Of a DNA stretch of 64,000 bases, positions 11,746 to 22,550 are shown in pieces. This DNA is from Ipomoea triloba. Lineage: Eukaryota > Streptophyta > Magnoliopsida > Solanales > Convolvulaceae. The notes below the pieces were generated by a model that saw nothing but the letters and a program-made list of their open reading frames with translations, did not search any database and was not told the DNA's origin. Position 1 is the first letter of the stretch, and each line of letters starts with the position of its first letter. The stretch covers positions 10,054,198 through 10,118,197 of the forward strand of contig NC_044917.1 of assembly GCF_003576645.1 (NCBI RefSeq), given 5' to 3'. Made by a program: the position numbers and the translations under genes.

Positions 11746-12288
11746 ATGGCTTCATCAAGCTCGTACAGTTCGCCATGCGCCGCCTGCAAGTTCCTGAGGA
11801 GGAAGTGCCTGCCGGGGTGCATTTTCGCGCCGTATTTCCCGCCGGAGGAGCCACAGAAGTTCGCGAACGTGCACAAGATCTTCGGTGCGAGCAACGTGAC
11901 GAAGCTGCTGAACGAGCTCCTCCCGCACCAGAGGGAGGACGCGGTGAGCTCCCTGGCGTACGAGGCGGAGGCGCGTGTGCGGGACCCCGTCTACGGCTGC
12001 GTCGGCGCCATCTCCTACCTCCAGAGACAGGTCGAGCGCCTCCAGAAGGAGCTCGACGCCGCCAACGCCGACCTCATCCGCTACGCCTGCAACGAAGTTC
12101 CTCCGCCACCGCCACCGCAGCAGCTCTCCGGCGGCAACCTCCGCCGGAGGATGGGCAATGACGGAGGAACGTTTCATCAACGATCAGGGCCGGTCATGAG
12201 CATGGGCGTGCACTACCCTTACCCTTTCCCATGGGATGATGACAACAACAACAACTACCCACAAGGAGGAGGAGAAGGGAGTGCTTAG
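11746..12288 (+). CDS. LOB: LOB-domain (LBD class I) transcription factor, LOB type
   Basis: This is a 180-residue nuclear DNA-binding protein. The LOB domain covers residues 10-112. It has the zinc-finger-like CX2CX6CX3C block (C11, C14, C21, C25), a GAS block (about 39-88, with FGAS at 46-49 and DPVYG at 80-84), and a leucine-zipper-like LX6LX3LX6L (L92, L99, L103, L110), which marks class I. The N-terminus MASSSSYSSPCAACKF and a C-terminal PFPWDDDNNN stretch recall Arabidopsis LOB itself (about 186 residues), which acts at lateral-organ boundaries and modulates brassinosteroid response. The start at 11746 is chosen because it gives the canonical N-terminus; the in-frame ATG at 11716 lies before the predicted splice acceptor. 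The coding exon is much more GC-rich than its surroundings, which creates long spurious frames on other frames. Another close LBD paralogue cannot be excluded, but LOB is the best fit. Confidence 0.93.
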   Translation: MASSSSYSSPCAACKFLRRKCLPGCIFAPYFPPEEPQKFANVHKIFGASNVTKLLNELLPHQREDAVSSLAYEAEARVRDPVYGCVGAISYLQRQVERLQKELDAANADLIRYACNEVPPPPPPQQLSGGNLRRRMGNDGGTFHQRSGPVMSMGVHYPYPFPWDDDNNNNYPQGGGEGSA

Positions 12289-13080
12289 CTTCAATGAATT
12301 TATACACACATGCCTCCTGGCCTGCCTATCACTTTCTCTAGGGTTTCTGACCCTTGAAGAGGGGAAAAAAAATCAACTTTCAAACTTCAAACTTTCAAAG
12401 CATTCAACATGGTACTTCTTTCACTCCTAGCTATTAAAGTTGAGCTATGGTTCCTAGCTAGACCATCAATAAGTTTCATCACAAAAAAAAAGAACATCAG
12501 ATCACCATTATATTATTTGGTGGTTTTAGTAAGCAACTATGTTTCTAAAACCCTTAAAATTTCCTATATTTGCATAAGATAAGACGACTATATATAAGTA
12601 TATATATATGTGTATATATGAGTGTACGTAGTCGATCATCATCACTAAGATATGGATGGCTACACTACACCTCATGTTTGTGGTACTTTTTTTTTGTTTT
12701 TTGTTTTTTAATTAAATCCATCTGAAGTGTTTTGTTTGTTTGGGCTTGAATTGTGGAATTGTTTATCCATAAGAATAAAAATTTTATAAATTTTTTTTAT
12801 GAATATTATTTAATTAGGAAAATGATATTATATTAAAGTAAGATTCTTTTTTATCTCTTTAGCTGATGGTGTGGCTTAGTTGAACCCCTAGTGCAATTTT
12901 GTAATGTATTTGGAAGGGCCACTTTACCTAATACGCTGCAAAGCTAATTGCTAAAAAGCTCATCAAAATCTGATTCCCAGCCGAAAGAATTCAGATCTCA
13001 CACCCTATCAAAAGTGCACTGAAACAAGTAAGCTTTATTTGCACCCTCCTGCTACCTGCTGCGGCTTCTCACCAAACCCT
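12289..13080 (+). other. LOB: 3' region of the LOB gene
   Basis: No second gene is seen. AATAAAAATTTTAT at about 12773-12786 is a plausible polyadenylation signal, with a T-rich tract upstream (12687-12710). The 64-codon frame at 12236-12430 overlaps the LOB end out of frame and is spurious. Confidence 0.45.
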
Positions 13081-13099
13081 TCATTCTATTTCCTCTAAT

Positions 13100-13322
13100 T
13101 AATCATAACTATATATATATATAGAGTCAAGTTCCCATACAGCTATGCAGTCAGTCATCATTAGGTACTCATAAATATACCACAAAGTGTTCAAAAATGT
13201 ATCATTAGGTGTGGTGAAGTGTGGTGCATTTCCAAATACTGTGTGTTGACGTGTTGTATTTATGTATACTTGATGGTGAATTTGCACCGACCGCACAGGA
13301 AACATTGTTCGCTTTTGAACCA

Positions 13323-13356
<34 letters not shown>

Positions 13357-13360
13357 TCTA
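13100..13360. repeat. TA microsatellite region
   Basis: An uninterrupted (TA)n run of about 16 units lies at 13323-13355, with a shorter TATA run at 13111-13123. The Tyr/Ile-rich frames called on both strands here are products of this repeat. Confidence 0.85.
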
Positions 13361-14744
13361 TCCATATATCTCAATTTATTTGTCCTATTTATTATTTTGT
13401 CATTAATCTTTTATTTACTTAATAGGATTTTTACATTTCTAATAAGGAACTAATATTATTTATCTCAATATATTATCACAACTCAATGTTCGTTTGGAAA
13501 TTAAAAAAAAATTAAATAAAGCATTAGTTAGATTGTGTTGATGCTCATAATAAACAATGATGTAGAGATAATGGCTGTGATCCAAATATAAAATTGAACT
13601 TTGATTTGGAGCCCATCATTATTAAGAAATTATCTATATTATTAACATTTAAGTTCTTATAATTACTCTATCTGACACATTTACCTGCCATGTTTACTAT
13701 TATATTCATTCATCAATCAAAATTTTTCCGTCTTTTGTTATTTTCTTTGCCATTTCTTATAATTGTAAAATGTTATATTGTAGTTAAAAAAGTATTTTAC
13801 GTCTTATGTGAAACGATCTAATACAAGTTTTTTGAGTTTAATTGTATTTTAAATATAGTTTTTAAATATATATAAATTGTATATACACTAACACTAAATT
13901 AAATGTTATAAAAAATTAAATTATAATTAAATAACTTCAATTAAAACCAAATCAGCGCTACATGATTGAATAATATGGTCTGAAAGTGAGTTTATTGCAT
14001 TAAAAAAGAAAAGAAAAATCTTTGAAAGAGTTGAATTTAGGGACATATATATGTGTGTGTGTGTGAACTGCATTGAAAAATCTCATCAATATACGCCCTT
14101 AGATTTAAATTATCTTCTTCATTACTATTACTATTTACTTTATAACGTTACTACCTACTTATTAATATTAATGTCAAACAAATTAAATTCAATCACAATA
14201 ATTTCACATTAAACCATTAAAATTTTAAGTAACTCAAAAAAAGCACATAAACTGAGAAAAAAAAAGTGATTCGTCAACATTTGGGAGGATGTAAAGGGCC
14301 AAATTTCTGTACGCACAAGATATCTGTCCACTTTGAGCATAATTTCCATACTGCCAATGTTAAGATTCAAACCTTTGTATCTTTTTTCAAATATTGTCTA
14401 CTGAACCAGTGAGTTAAATCATGCGGATATGTGCAAATATAGAAGTGTAGTTTCAAGTAAAGATTTTTTCGGAGATGTTAAAAATTTTGATAATTGAAAA
14501 TACATCTGTTGTTTTGCAATACAGAGAACAGTAAATTGAACAGTTTTTCATCACCTTGGATCCATAAATGACTTATTATTCTATCTCTTAGAAGGTTTCA
14601 GCTTTTATTGTTTTTGTCCCTAGCATTTCCTATAGCACACTGTTGTAAACATCTTCACCTCACGCAAAACCCCCACCACCTTACCCCCACTCCCACCACA
14701 TAAAAAAGTACACAGAAAACTTGAGTAGAAAATTAAAATATAAT
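13361..14744. other. Intergenic, no gene seen
   Basis: AT-rich sequence with a (TG)n stretch at 14049-14064 and several A-rich tracts. No protein, RNA gene or clear transposon was recognised. Confidence 0.55.
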
Positions 14745-15140
14745 TCCTTGATGGGTTGTTTTGTTGGATGCAGTTGTAATTCAATTACAGCAAAATTCTT
14801 TGGCAATTTCAATTACCGTGTTTGATTGGAGGAAATTACAATTCTCTCATTTTATTGAATTGTAATTCATCATACCATCCTCATATGAATTGCAATTCTA
14901 TTGGGAAATGAAAGGGAAAAAGAAGAAAAAGATCTTTTACCTTGATTATTATTAGTATTATTATTACAGAAGGAGATTTTAGTCTTTATATCACATCTTC
15001 CGTTCTCATCCCTAATAATTTTATTTCTTCCTACCAATGTAATTTGAGTTCGTACTTTGTTCTCGCATTATTATTGTTCCATGGAATTACAATTCCTTTC
15101 ATCCCTAATTCCTTCCTTCTAACCAACCAAATGTTGTAGT
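14745..15140. mobile_element. Candidate MITE with AATTACAATTC subterminal repeats
   Basis: TTGTAATTCAATTAC, AAATTACAATTC and AATTGTAATTC recur at 14773-14900, and GGAATTACAATTCC appears again near 15082 in inverse arrangement. A GTTTTGTTGGATG motif at the left and CCAACCAAATG at the right are roughly inverse. The frame at 14942-15139 lies within it. The boundaries are uncertain. Confidence 0.4.
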
Positions 15141-16902
15141 AGAGAGAGCTAAAAATTAAATAGATTCAACTACAACAAGCCAATATTTACACATGCATAT
15201 GGAATATTATCTATAGCAAATTCCACATTTTGTCAAGTATTATGTCATTGTTACATTTAGTTTTATTTGAAATTCCAATATTTACATACACATCAGAATT
15301 ATCTAACATATAGTTTTTGTTTACTTGAAAATTCCATCAAGAGTGTCACGTTTTTTAAATTTATTGTTTCTAGATACAGTTGACAATAATTTTACTATAT
15401 TCATGTAATTAAATTTGAGGTTTTCTTCTCTAGAATAAATTAAGGAAGAAAATACTAGGGTTAAAGGTTTTTTTTTTTTTTTGGGAGTATTATTGACTAT
15501 GCTATGTGTAGTATCTGTTCATATATACTTTCTCAACCTACTGAAACTCAACGAATCAATATTGCCCGACTAGGATTAAAGTTTACTTTAGTTATAAGTT
15601 TAAATAACACGGATATTTCTAAAAAAAATAATAATAATAAAGATGGGGAGAGTGGGACTAAAAAGTCCTTTAGACTAATAATACAACATAGACCAAAACA
15701 TTAATATTTTGGTCAAATTCGAACAAAATTAATCAATTTTAAAATTATATTTTAAGATTATTTTTATTGAAATCCATACAAATTAGTAGTGTAAACTTAT
15801 GTATTAGAGCTTTATGTATGTATTTGAGTTAAATTATGATTCCCTATTTTTCCTGTTCCAGCCTCTTGTGATTTTCTCATTATATATATCTCTGTAATTT
15901 GTATTTTTGAATAATCTCATTCAATACAATTCATCCCGTTCTCATCTGGTATCATGTAGTTAGGATTTTTTTTTTCACAAACTAATAATTACTGTTTTAA
16001 TTTTCCTTCCAACGTATACAGCAGATTGAGCTACAAATCCCCATGACAACTAACCATGTATTGCAATTAGCATCCCAATCATCCATCTCCTTATCATACA
16101 CTATCGTTCAATATAATTCATTCAGTTCTCATCTTATATACATCCATTGCGAGTATTCTCACTAGATCAAATAGCTTCATTTAGTCAAGAGTTGAGCATG
16201 GGATTCATTAATTTCTTCCACTTTTAATTGTGGACTCTATAAAAGTACCTAATGTGATTCTAGTTCAAAATTAATATTTCATAAAAAGTAATAATAAAAC
16301 ATAATACTAATAAGTACTTGTATTTTTAACTTATATTTGATGAAGACTGTCCACTTTTTATAATATTTTGATGGAATTGAATTAGTATCAACAAAATTCA
16401 GTTAGTAAATTAAAGTAGTTATATACCTAACATGTACCTTAACCATAACTTTAAATTACGAAACTTTTTTGCTGTTTTGCATATCCACACAGAAAAAGAT
16501 GGAATCTAGAAATTTGTTTCTATCATATACGGAATGAAAATAATTATACAGATTCAAAGGAAATAGAATTGAAGGAATTGTGAAATACATATGTTAGGCT
16601 GAGAGCCGAGTCTAGCATTATGTGATTTCTGTCATTGAAACATCACGCAGATTGTTGCGTAAGTATAAAAAAATAAAATTGCGCATTTCTTATTAGCTAT
16701 AACTTTTAGTATAATAATAAACGCTTGATTTTGACAATTAGTAGCATATTATGCAATTGAAATTGACAGATGTTATAATAAAATAAAGTCATCTTCACTA
16801 TTAGCTAGTCCTTTTCACAAATTGATAATCTCTAGATATTGAAAATACATGAATCTTTATAACCTGGTATAAATTACAAAATTTGAGCTGAAGATCTTTG
16901 GC
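15141..16902. other. Intergenic, no gene seen
   Basis: AT-rich sequence with T-runs at 15469-15482 and 15966-15976. AATACAATTCATCC..GTTCTCATCT at 15922-15948 recurs in similar form at 16110-16136 (AATATAATTCATTCAGTTCTCATCT), a small duplicated block. No coding content was recognised. Confidence 0.5.
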
Positions 16903-17170
16903 CCTGTTTGGTAAATAATCAGCGTATCAGTCAATTTTGGCTTATTTGATCACCATGAGTTGTTTGGTTAATAAGCTTTTTGTAACTCTAAAATACTAAA
17001 ATTCAAAAGGCTACTCAAAGCAGCTTTTCAATTAGCTTTTTGAGAAAAAAAAATTATACCAAACGGCTATCAGCTAACAGCTAATCTATCAAACAACTTT
17101 TTACAATCAGTTAATGTTATTAATAAATCATACCTTCTAACCTAAACAGTCAACCCAATCAGCCAACAGC
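16903..17170. mobile_element. hAT-type MITE (family 2, copy 2)
   Basis: It begins GGCCCTGTTTGGTAAATA and shares AAAATTCAAAAGGCTACTC, AAAGCAGCTTTT and AACAGCTAATCTATCAAAC with the copy at 7274-7590. The right end stops at CAGCCAACAGCC without the expected ACCAAACA terminus, so the copy is truncated. Confidence 0.65.
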
Positions 17171-17179
17171 CATCTATAT

Positions 17180-17760
17180 ATGTTGAGAGAGAGAGAGGGG
17201 AGGGGTGGGGAGTGAAAATCTAACTTTAATATAGATTCATTAATTCATTCTATTCTGCTGATAAAATCTGTGAGGCAATCAGTGCTGCTAAGGAGCAGTA
17301 AAAAGCTTACATGTTCCATGTTTGCTTTGCACCCCCCAGTTTCTTGCCTGTTCTGACTCTCTCACTCTCTCTCTGCAATTCCATCCAATCTTTCAATCAA
17401 ATTCTTCCTGTGCTTTATTCATTCACTCATTGCTTTCTCGAGTCCACCAAAGAATCTCCTTTCGATTTACGCATCAGTGGATTCACACTCTCTTTAATTA
17501 ATTCTCCCCCCTGCCCTGGCCTGCCCACTGCCCACTGGAATCAGCTGCGCCGTGTCTCCCCAACTCATCCATTTTTATTTTTTGTGTGTTTTACTTTATG
17601 AGTCTAATGCTATCAGTTTGGAGTTAACCTTCTCAGTTGTCGAGTTTATTGGTTCTGGAGTTTTGGATTTATCTGATTAAAATGTGTTGTCCCAATCATA
17701 ACCATTGGTTTGTCAGGCTAATTAATCAGATGGATTCAAATAAAATTTTTTATATTTAAA
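17180..17760 (+). other. Leader-like, non-repeat stretch; possible unannotated transcript
   Basis: A GA-rich tract (17187-17210) is followed by CT-rich sequence (CTCTCTCACTCTCTCTCTGC near 17358), then about 350 bp of balanced, non-repetitive DNA including a GC-rich patch (17505-17555). This resembles the 5' leader of a plant gene, but no protein-coding exon follows before the TIR element at 17909. The 96-codon frame at 17311-17601 has no recognisable domain. It could be a non-coding transcript, a decapitated gene start, or chance. Confidence 0.3.
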
Positions 17761-17908
17761 ATTAAGTACTAACTCTATTATATTGTAGTATGACTCCTTA
17801 TTCGGAAGAGTCACTCCATAGCACTTAACTATAAAGGCATTGGCAACGTAACATTCTAAAATTTTAATTTAATAAACTACAAAATAATACATTTATAGTA
17901 ATAAATAA

Positions 17909-18560
17909 GAAAAATGGTCAAATAAACTTCTAAATTTACTCAAGAAGTCAAGTAGGCCCTTAAATTTTTAAAACTTGCAATTAAATCCACAAACATATTA
18001 TTTTAGAACAATGAAACCAACTCCAGCAAACCTTCAACAAGTTAGGCCAAATACCAACGGCCAATGACCGTCAATGGTAGCCGGTCGCATTTTACTGAAG
18101 AAGGCGACAAACTTGGTCGCCTTCTTTAATAGCTGGAGAAGGTGACCAAGTTGGTCTCCTTCTCCAATAGCCGGAGAAGGCTATCAAGTTGGTCTCTTTC
18201 TCCAGTGCCGGAGAAGGCTATCAAGTTGGTCTCCTTCTCCAATGTCAGAGAATCTGAGAAGGCGACCAAGTTGGTCTCCTTCTCCAGTGTCAGAGAAGGC
18301 AACCAAATTGGTCGCCTTCTCCGACAGAGTCGTCACTGGTATTTGACCTTGCTAGCTTGTCAGAATTTGGTAAGATGTTTGTCGAAGGTTCACTAGAGTT
18401 GGTTGGAACCCTAATTGACCTGTAATTACAGGTCACCAACAGATTAGTGGGTTTCATTGTTTCGAAATAATATGTTTGCATGTTTAATTGCAACTTCTAA
18501 AAGTTTATGGGCCTAATTGACTTTTTGGTTAACATTTAGGGGCTTATTTGACATTTTTTC
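17909..18560. mobile_element. Snap-back TIR element with internal palindrome array
   Basis: The left end GAAAAATGGTCAAATAAACT and the inverse of the right end, GAAAAAATGTCAAATAAGCC, form imperfect terminal repeats; the next 10-15 bp also match. The interior contains the six-unit palindrome array at 18097-18322. No transposase is encoded; the frames at 18142-18396 and 18290-18493 come from the array. Confidence 0.65.
18097..18322. repeat. Array of six 31-bp palindromes
   Basis: Units start at about 18097, 18135, 18173, 18210, 18255 and 18292. Each has the form GGAGAAGGCGACCAA, then a complementary arm TTGGTCTCCTTCTCC with small changes. Spacers are 6-14 bp. Each unit can form its own hairpin, and pairs of units can also pair with each other. 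Confidence 0.85.
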
Positions 18561-20219
18561 CTTAATATATATAAACTTACACATCATTTAATCAATCCAA
18601 ACATTCACTTCTAAATTTTTAGAGGTGTTGAAAAATGACTTATCAGCCAAAGTCTAGCTTGTTTAACCAACCCGTCAAACAACTAATTAATATGAGTGTT
18701 AGGTAAACATCTTTTTGGCTTAGCTTATTGGTGTCAAAAGTTGAAAATGAAAAAAAAAAAACTACTTTTATTCATGATTTAATTAATATTACATTTCCTA
18801 GTATAAGTATTACATTTAATCTTGATTCGATCCGCTCACGAACAAGAATGCGTGAGATAATATGACACAAATTTTTGCCATAATGAAAATTGGTTATAGT
18901 AGAGTAGTAAGAGGGTTTTAAAGTATATATTATACTAATATATTAATATTAATATATTACTGGCATGGGTTGAACTATTACAAATAATGTTTTAATATCT
19001 TACTATTTTGAAATAGCATTGATGATGTGATAACACAAATGAATACAAAATGGTTTGTGACAAGGCTAAATTAAAAATATTTTAATTTATAAAATAAAAT
19101 TTAAAAATATCCCCATTAGAAAAAAGAAAAGAAAAGAACCCTCTAAAATTTTGTATGCAAAGGCAATTTAATTTCCATATACGATTATTCTAAATGGCAC
19201 TACTTTTTGATGCAGTATAGCGTTAATAGTGATGTCAAAGTATTTGTGAGCCCGATATGATTTTGTATAATTTAATCTTTGTATCTTAATTTTGTATGTA
19301 CGATTTAATCCCGACCTATAATTTAAAAATGATATAATTAAGAATAATAATTAACATCATTAAAATTTGTTATTAACTTGGTTGATGTGACATTGAGGCC
19401 TATCACGTACTACAAAATAAGGAATGGTTGAAACTTCATTAATCATTAGTAATAGGAAAATGATATATGTACTCCAATGGAGTAAAACTTTCGCAACATG
19501 TCGTGATTTTATTGGAGGAAGATGAAAAGAAAATAATAAAAACTGTGGCCCTCAAATTTTTGAATGAATAAAAAGTCATGTAACTGATGTAAGCAGGGAG
19601 TATAAAATGGAGTAGAATGTGGGAGTACATGTAGTATTACACATATTAATATGATTTAGTTTCAAAACTGGCCTTGACCTTCTAAGGAAGAATTATATAT
19701 TGCCACTTTTTGGCCCATCAACTATTAGTCACTTTTTAATTTTGGTCCCCATCTATTAATTTGTTGCATTTGGCGCACATATATGTTTTTATTGTCATAT
19801 TTGGTCCCACTAGCTACCTAAATCTCGTACAATTACCGATGAAAAAAAAATACAATTTTTTCTAATTTAGGATTGCAACAAAGACAAACTTTAATAATAG
19901 TATTGTGTATTTAGATTTGAATGAAAAATTTTTACCTTATAACAATCGGATGATAAAGAATTGCATTTCCCAGTGAGTAGTTGCTGAAGATTTTATCAGC
20001 ACGAACGAATGTGACAACAAAAGCATACTTTACACCAAATGTAATAAAATTAATACTCCGTAATTTGGAATCAAATGTATAAAGAGAATAATTGTCAAGT
20101 AACTTAAATTCAAAATAGCTTTTTAAAGAAAAGGTTATGATCTCACCCCACCTTACTAAGCAAACACATTTTTCATTATTTTGTGAAATTTAATATAAGG
20201 CCTCATTGAAATGAGAATT
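18561..20219. other. Intergenic with repeat fragments, no gene seen
   Basis: 18620-18760 is a fragment of the family 2 hAT MITE (TTATCAGCCAAAGTCTAGCTT, CAAACAACTAATTAATATGA). 18775-18870 is a fragment of family 1 (TAAGTATTACATTTAAT, then CGATCCGCTCACG). 19690-19830 has GGTCCCCATCTATTAATTTG-type sequence like the termini of the 41647 element. No coding region was recognised. Confidence 0.5.
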
Positions 20220-20580
20220 GTATAGATTTTTTATTTGTATTTCTTTTTTTAAAAAAAGTTTCATAAAATCAAAATAAACTTAAACATAAGAACTTTTAAT
20301 TTATATTGATAAAAAATTAATAATAATGATAAAAATTTTAATTTGTCAATTTATTCGTACTTGTAATGTGTTAACGATTAACACATTTAAATTTAATTTT
20401 AACAAATAATAAATTAAAATTTTTAACTATAATTTTTAATTGATAAATTTTGCAACGTATATTTTAAAACAAAATTTAACTACTAGACATATGCATAAAT
20501 TGAAAATTGAAAATTTTAATCATATTATTAATTTTTTTCTATAAATATGAAAAATTAAAATTAAAATTTATTGATAGATG
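20220..20580. mobile_element. AT-rich inverted-repeat element, candidate MITE
   Basis: The centre is TGTGTTAACGATTAACACA (about 20367-20385), and the flanks (ATAAAAATTTTAATTTGTCAA left; ATTAAAATTTTTAACTATAA right) are roughly inverse. It is extremely AT-rich, so chance self-complementarity contributes. The boundaries are uncertain. Confidence 0.35.
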
Positions 20581-21155
20581 TGTCAAATAGCTCAATCTAC
20601 TATTCGCAAGTGCTCAATTAATCACTTGTTCTAAAATAAGATCTAATTGACGACATTTACTTTTAAAATTATGTTCACTTAGCATTTTCCCTAGGTTTCC
20701 ATCAGGTAACCCTTTCATAATGTTGACATTGAATTTAAATAAAAATAATTTGATGACTTGTTTCATTGTTGATTCACCACCATCATAATTTAAATCAGTA
20801 CTTCAAACATCATAGATTGATCAATAATAAGATTACTCCCAGAACTATTGTTCTCACCTGCTACTAGTAGCTCAAGCGATCCATAGCTACAAACCCTACT
20901 AAGAAAGAAAGAAAAAATCCCACTGTCGTCGCCAGCCGGTGACACCACTTCCTCTTCTTGCATCATCTTCGATATTGTATATCTAACAACAGCCCCAATA
21001 AACACACTACAAGCAGCCCATCACTTTATCACTATTAAACATACTTCCTCAAATTATATGTTATGGAATACTTAACTTGTTCCCTTTCTCCATGGTCAAA
21101 ATCTCAGTGGATATACATTGAAGGCATGTTTCTATGTTCGACTTCATTTATTACG

Positions 21156-21334
21156 GCTCTAGATGAGTTTCCTGTTGTAGTCGCACTCCAGATGAGTGTT
21201 CTGTTGTAGCTGCGCTCTGAATGGGTGTTCTGTTGTAGCTGCGCTCTGGATGAGTGTTCCATTGTAGTTGCTTTCATGATGAGTGTTCCGTTGTATGGTT
21301 GTAGCTGCACTTGGATGGGTGTTTTGTTTTAGCC
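21156..21334 (+). repeat. Six-copy 29-30 bp tandem repeat within Copia gag
   Basis: Units follow the form CTCTGGATGAGTGTTCTGTT then GTAGCTGCG. The related Copia copy has a single unit at about 36545-36575 (TTTGGATGAGTGTTCTATTG). The 29-bp period shifts the reading frame each unit, so the expansion happened after coding was lost or itself destroyed gag. Confidence 0.8.
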
Positions 21335-21651
21335 GATCCTGCATGTTGTCGAAAATTTGGTCTGCCAAGATTCTTTTACTTTGTTAGTGACAAATAAAGT
21401 AGCATCAAAGAAACTACAAGGAAACTATAACTCTACAAAAAGACCAACTGATAGGCATCTTCACCAAGTCACTAACCACATCAAAGCTAAATGGTCTAAA
21501 GGACAAGCTTAATGTTCTTTCTAGAGAACTTTAAACTTGAGGGGACATATGTACTATAACTTTGTATTCTAGGCACACTAGAATTTATTCTCGCCCTCTC
21601 TATATATATTAGTAGGAATATTACCATTTACCATTATTCCTATATCCTTAC

Positions 21652-22051
21652 CAGTGACGGAGCTGCCCTGGGGGCAGTGGGGGCACCTGCCCCCACTCAC
21701 CCCACCCCCACCCCATATATACATTGTATGTATATATGTATATATATACCTATTTTAGATATAAATATATAAAAACAGATGAATTAAACAAAATATAAGT
21801 TAGACAAGATGGTGGAATTATGTTTTGCTTTAGCAAAGGTCGTGTGTTCAAATCCTATGGGAAGCACAATTGTTTATGGGAATCTTCTATAGTGATTTTT
21901 TATGGTATATATTTATATATATAATAGTATATAATAGATTAATATGCACAAGATGTTAGGTTGACTAGTTGGTAGATGTATTCTTGTTCTAAGAAAGGTT
22001 ATGGCCTTATGAGGTTCAAATCCCTTATTGCTACAAAAACATTTTATGATT

Positions 22052-22084
<33 letters not shown>

Positions 22085-22289
22085 ATGAGATATGTAATTT
22101 ATAATTTGTTTTCTATTTGAATTAATTTATCAAATTAATTATGTTTCATATTTTGTTATAAATATTTTTATAAAGTTTTGATATGTTTTATTTATCGCCT
22201 ATATCCAACAATATTTATGATTATATTTCTTTAAATATTTTTTTTTAATATTTCGCCTCCGCTGGAACAAATTCCTGGATACGTCCCTG
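21652..22289. mobile_element. hAT-like non-autonomous element carrying tRNA-like modules
   Basis: It begins CAGTGACGGAGCTGCC and ends GGATACGTCCCTG; the inverse of the end reads CAGGGACGTATCC, giving short imperfect TIRs with a CAG..CTG border. Flanks ATCCTTAC (21644-21651) and ATCCTGAT (22290-22297) agree at 6 of 8 positions, consistent with an aged 8-bp hAT duplication. It sits inside the LTR of the surrounding Copia relic, whose sequence resumes on the other side. No transposase is present. Two tRNA-like stretches lie inside (21800-21870 and 21955-22040). Confidence 0.65.
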
Positions 22290-22297
22290 ATCCTGAT

Positions 22298-22550
22298 TAG
22301 AACTCTTTGTATCCTTATAAATACATATATCTTCTTGTACTTCAAACATCATATCATGGATTGATCAATAATAAGAGAACTATTGTTCTCATCGTTATCT
22401 TAATCAAATAAGATAAAATTTAAAGTGTAAATAAGACAACCCTGCTATCTCCCAACATAATAAGATGTATGTCTACCTTAAAACTCAGGAGGGATTTCTT
22501 TGCTATCTCATTTGGTGTATGGAGTCCTAATATATCATATACTAAGGGGT
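22298..22550. other. Copia LTR remainder and unassigned sequence
   Basis: 22298-22420 continues the LTR interrupted at 21652, including ACTTCAAACATCATATCATG and GATTGATCAATAATAAGAG, also seen at 20803-20835. The remaining bases show nothing recognisable. Confidence 0.5.

Larger units (their letters stand above)
20790..22420 (+). pseudogene. Decayed Copia deletion derivative, split by a hAT-like element
   Basis: The stretch aligns with 36202-37600 in the same order: LTR end (GATCAATAATAAGA..TATTGTTCTCA near 20818-20857), degenerate gag start, CTTGTTCCCTTTCTCCATGG..CAAAATCTCA (21077-21111), a gag unit amplified at 21156-21334, then AAGTAGCATCAAAGAAACTAC and GACCAACTGATAGGCATCTTCACCAA (RNase H C-terminus, 21398-21470), a purine tract ACTTGAGGGGAC (21536) and an LTR. 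The LTR is interrupted at 21652-22289 by another element and resumes with ACTCTTTGTATCCTTATAAAT (22301). Protease, integrase and reverse transcriptase are absent. Confidence 0.7.

Noticed and set aside
11755..12180. Long frame on the opposite strand of LOB, and other-frame ORFs at 11775-12199
   Set aside because: They are shadows caused by the high GC content and codon bias of the LOB exon; no domain matches.
13099..13422. Short Tyr/Ile-rich frames around 13.2 kb
   Set aside because: Produced by the (TA)n microsatellite on both strands.
17311..17601. Possible microRNA precursor in the leader-like stretch
   Set aside because: I compared it by eye with common conserved plant microRNAs and found no match or convincing long hairpin.
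18142..18396. 84-codon frame with repeated KLVSFS units, possible repeat protein
   Set aside because: The repeats are the DNA palindrome array read in frame; the spacing is uneven in codons and there is no start context or homology.
21800..22040. True tRNA genes
   Set aside because: A- and B-box-like words are present but no acceptor stem or anticodon arm pairs properly; better seen as tRNA-derived modules in the hAT-like element.
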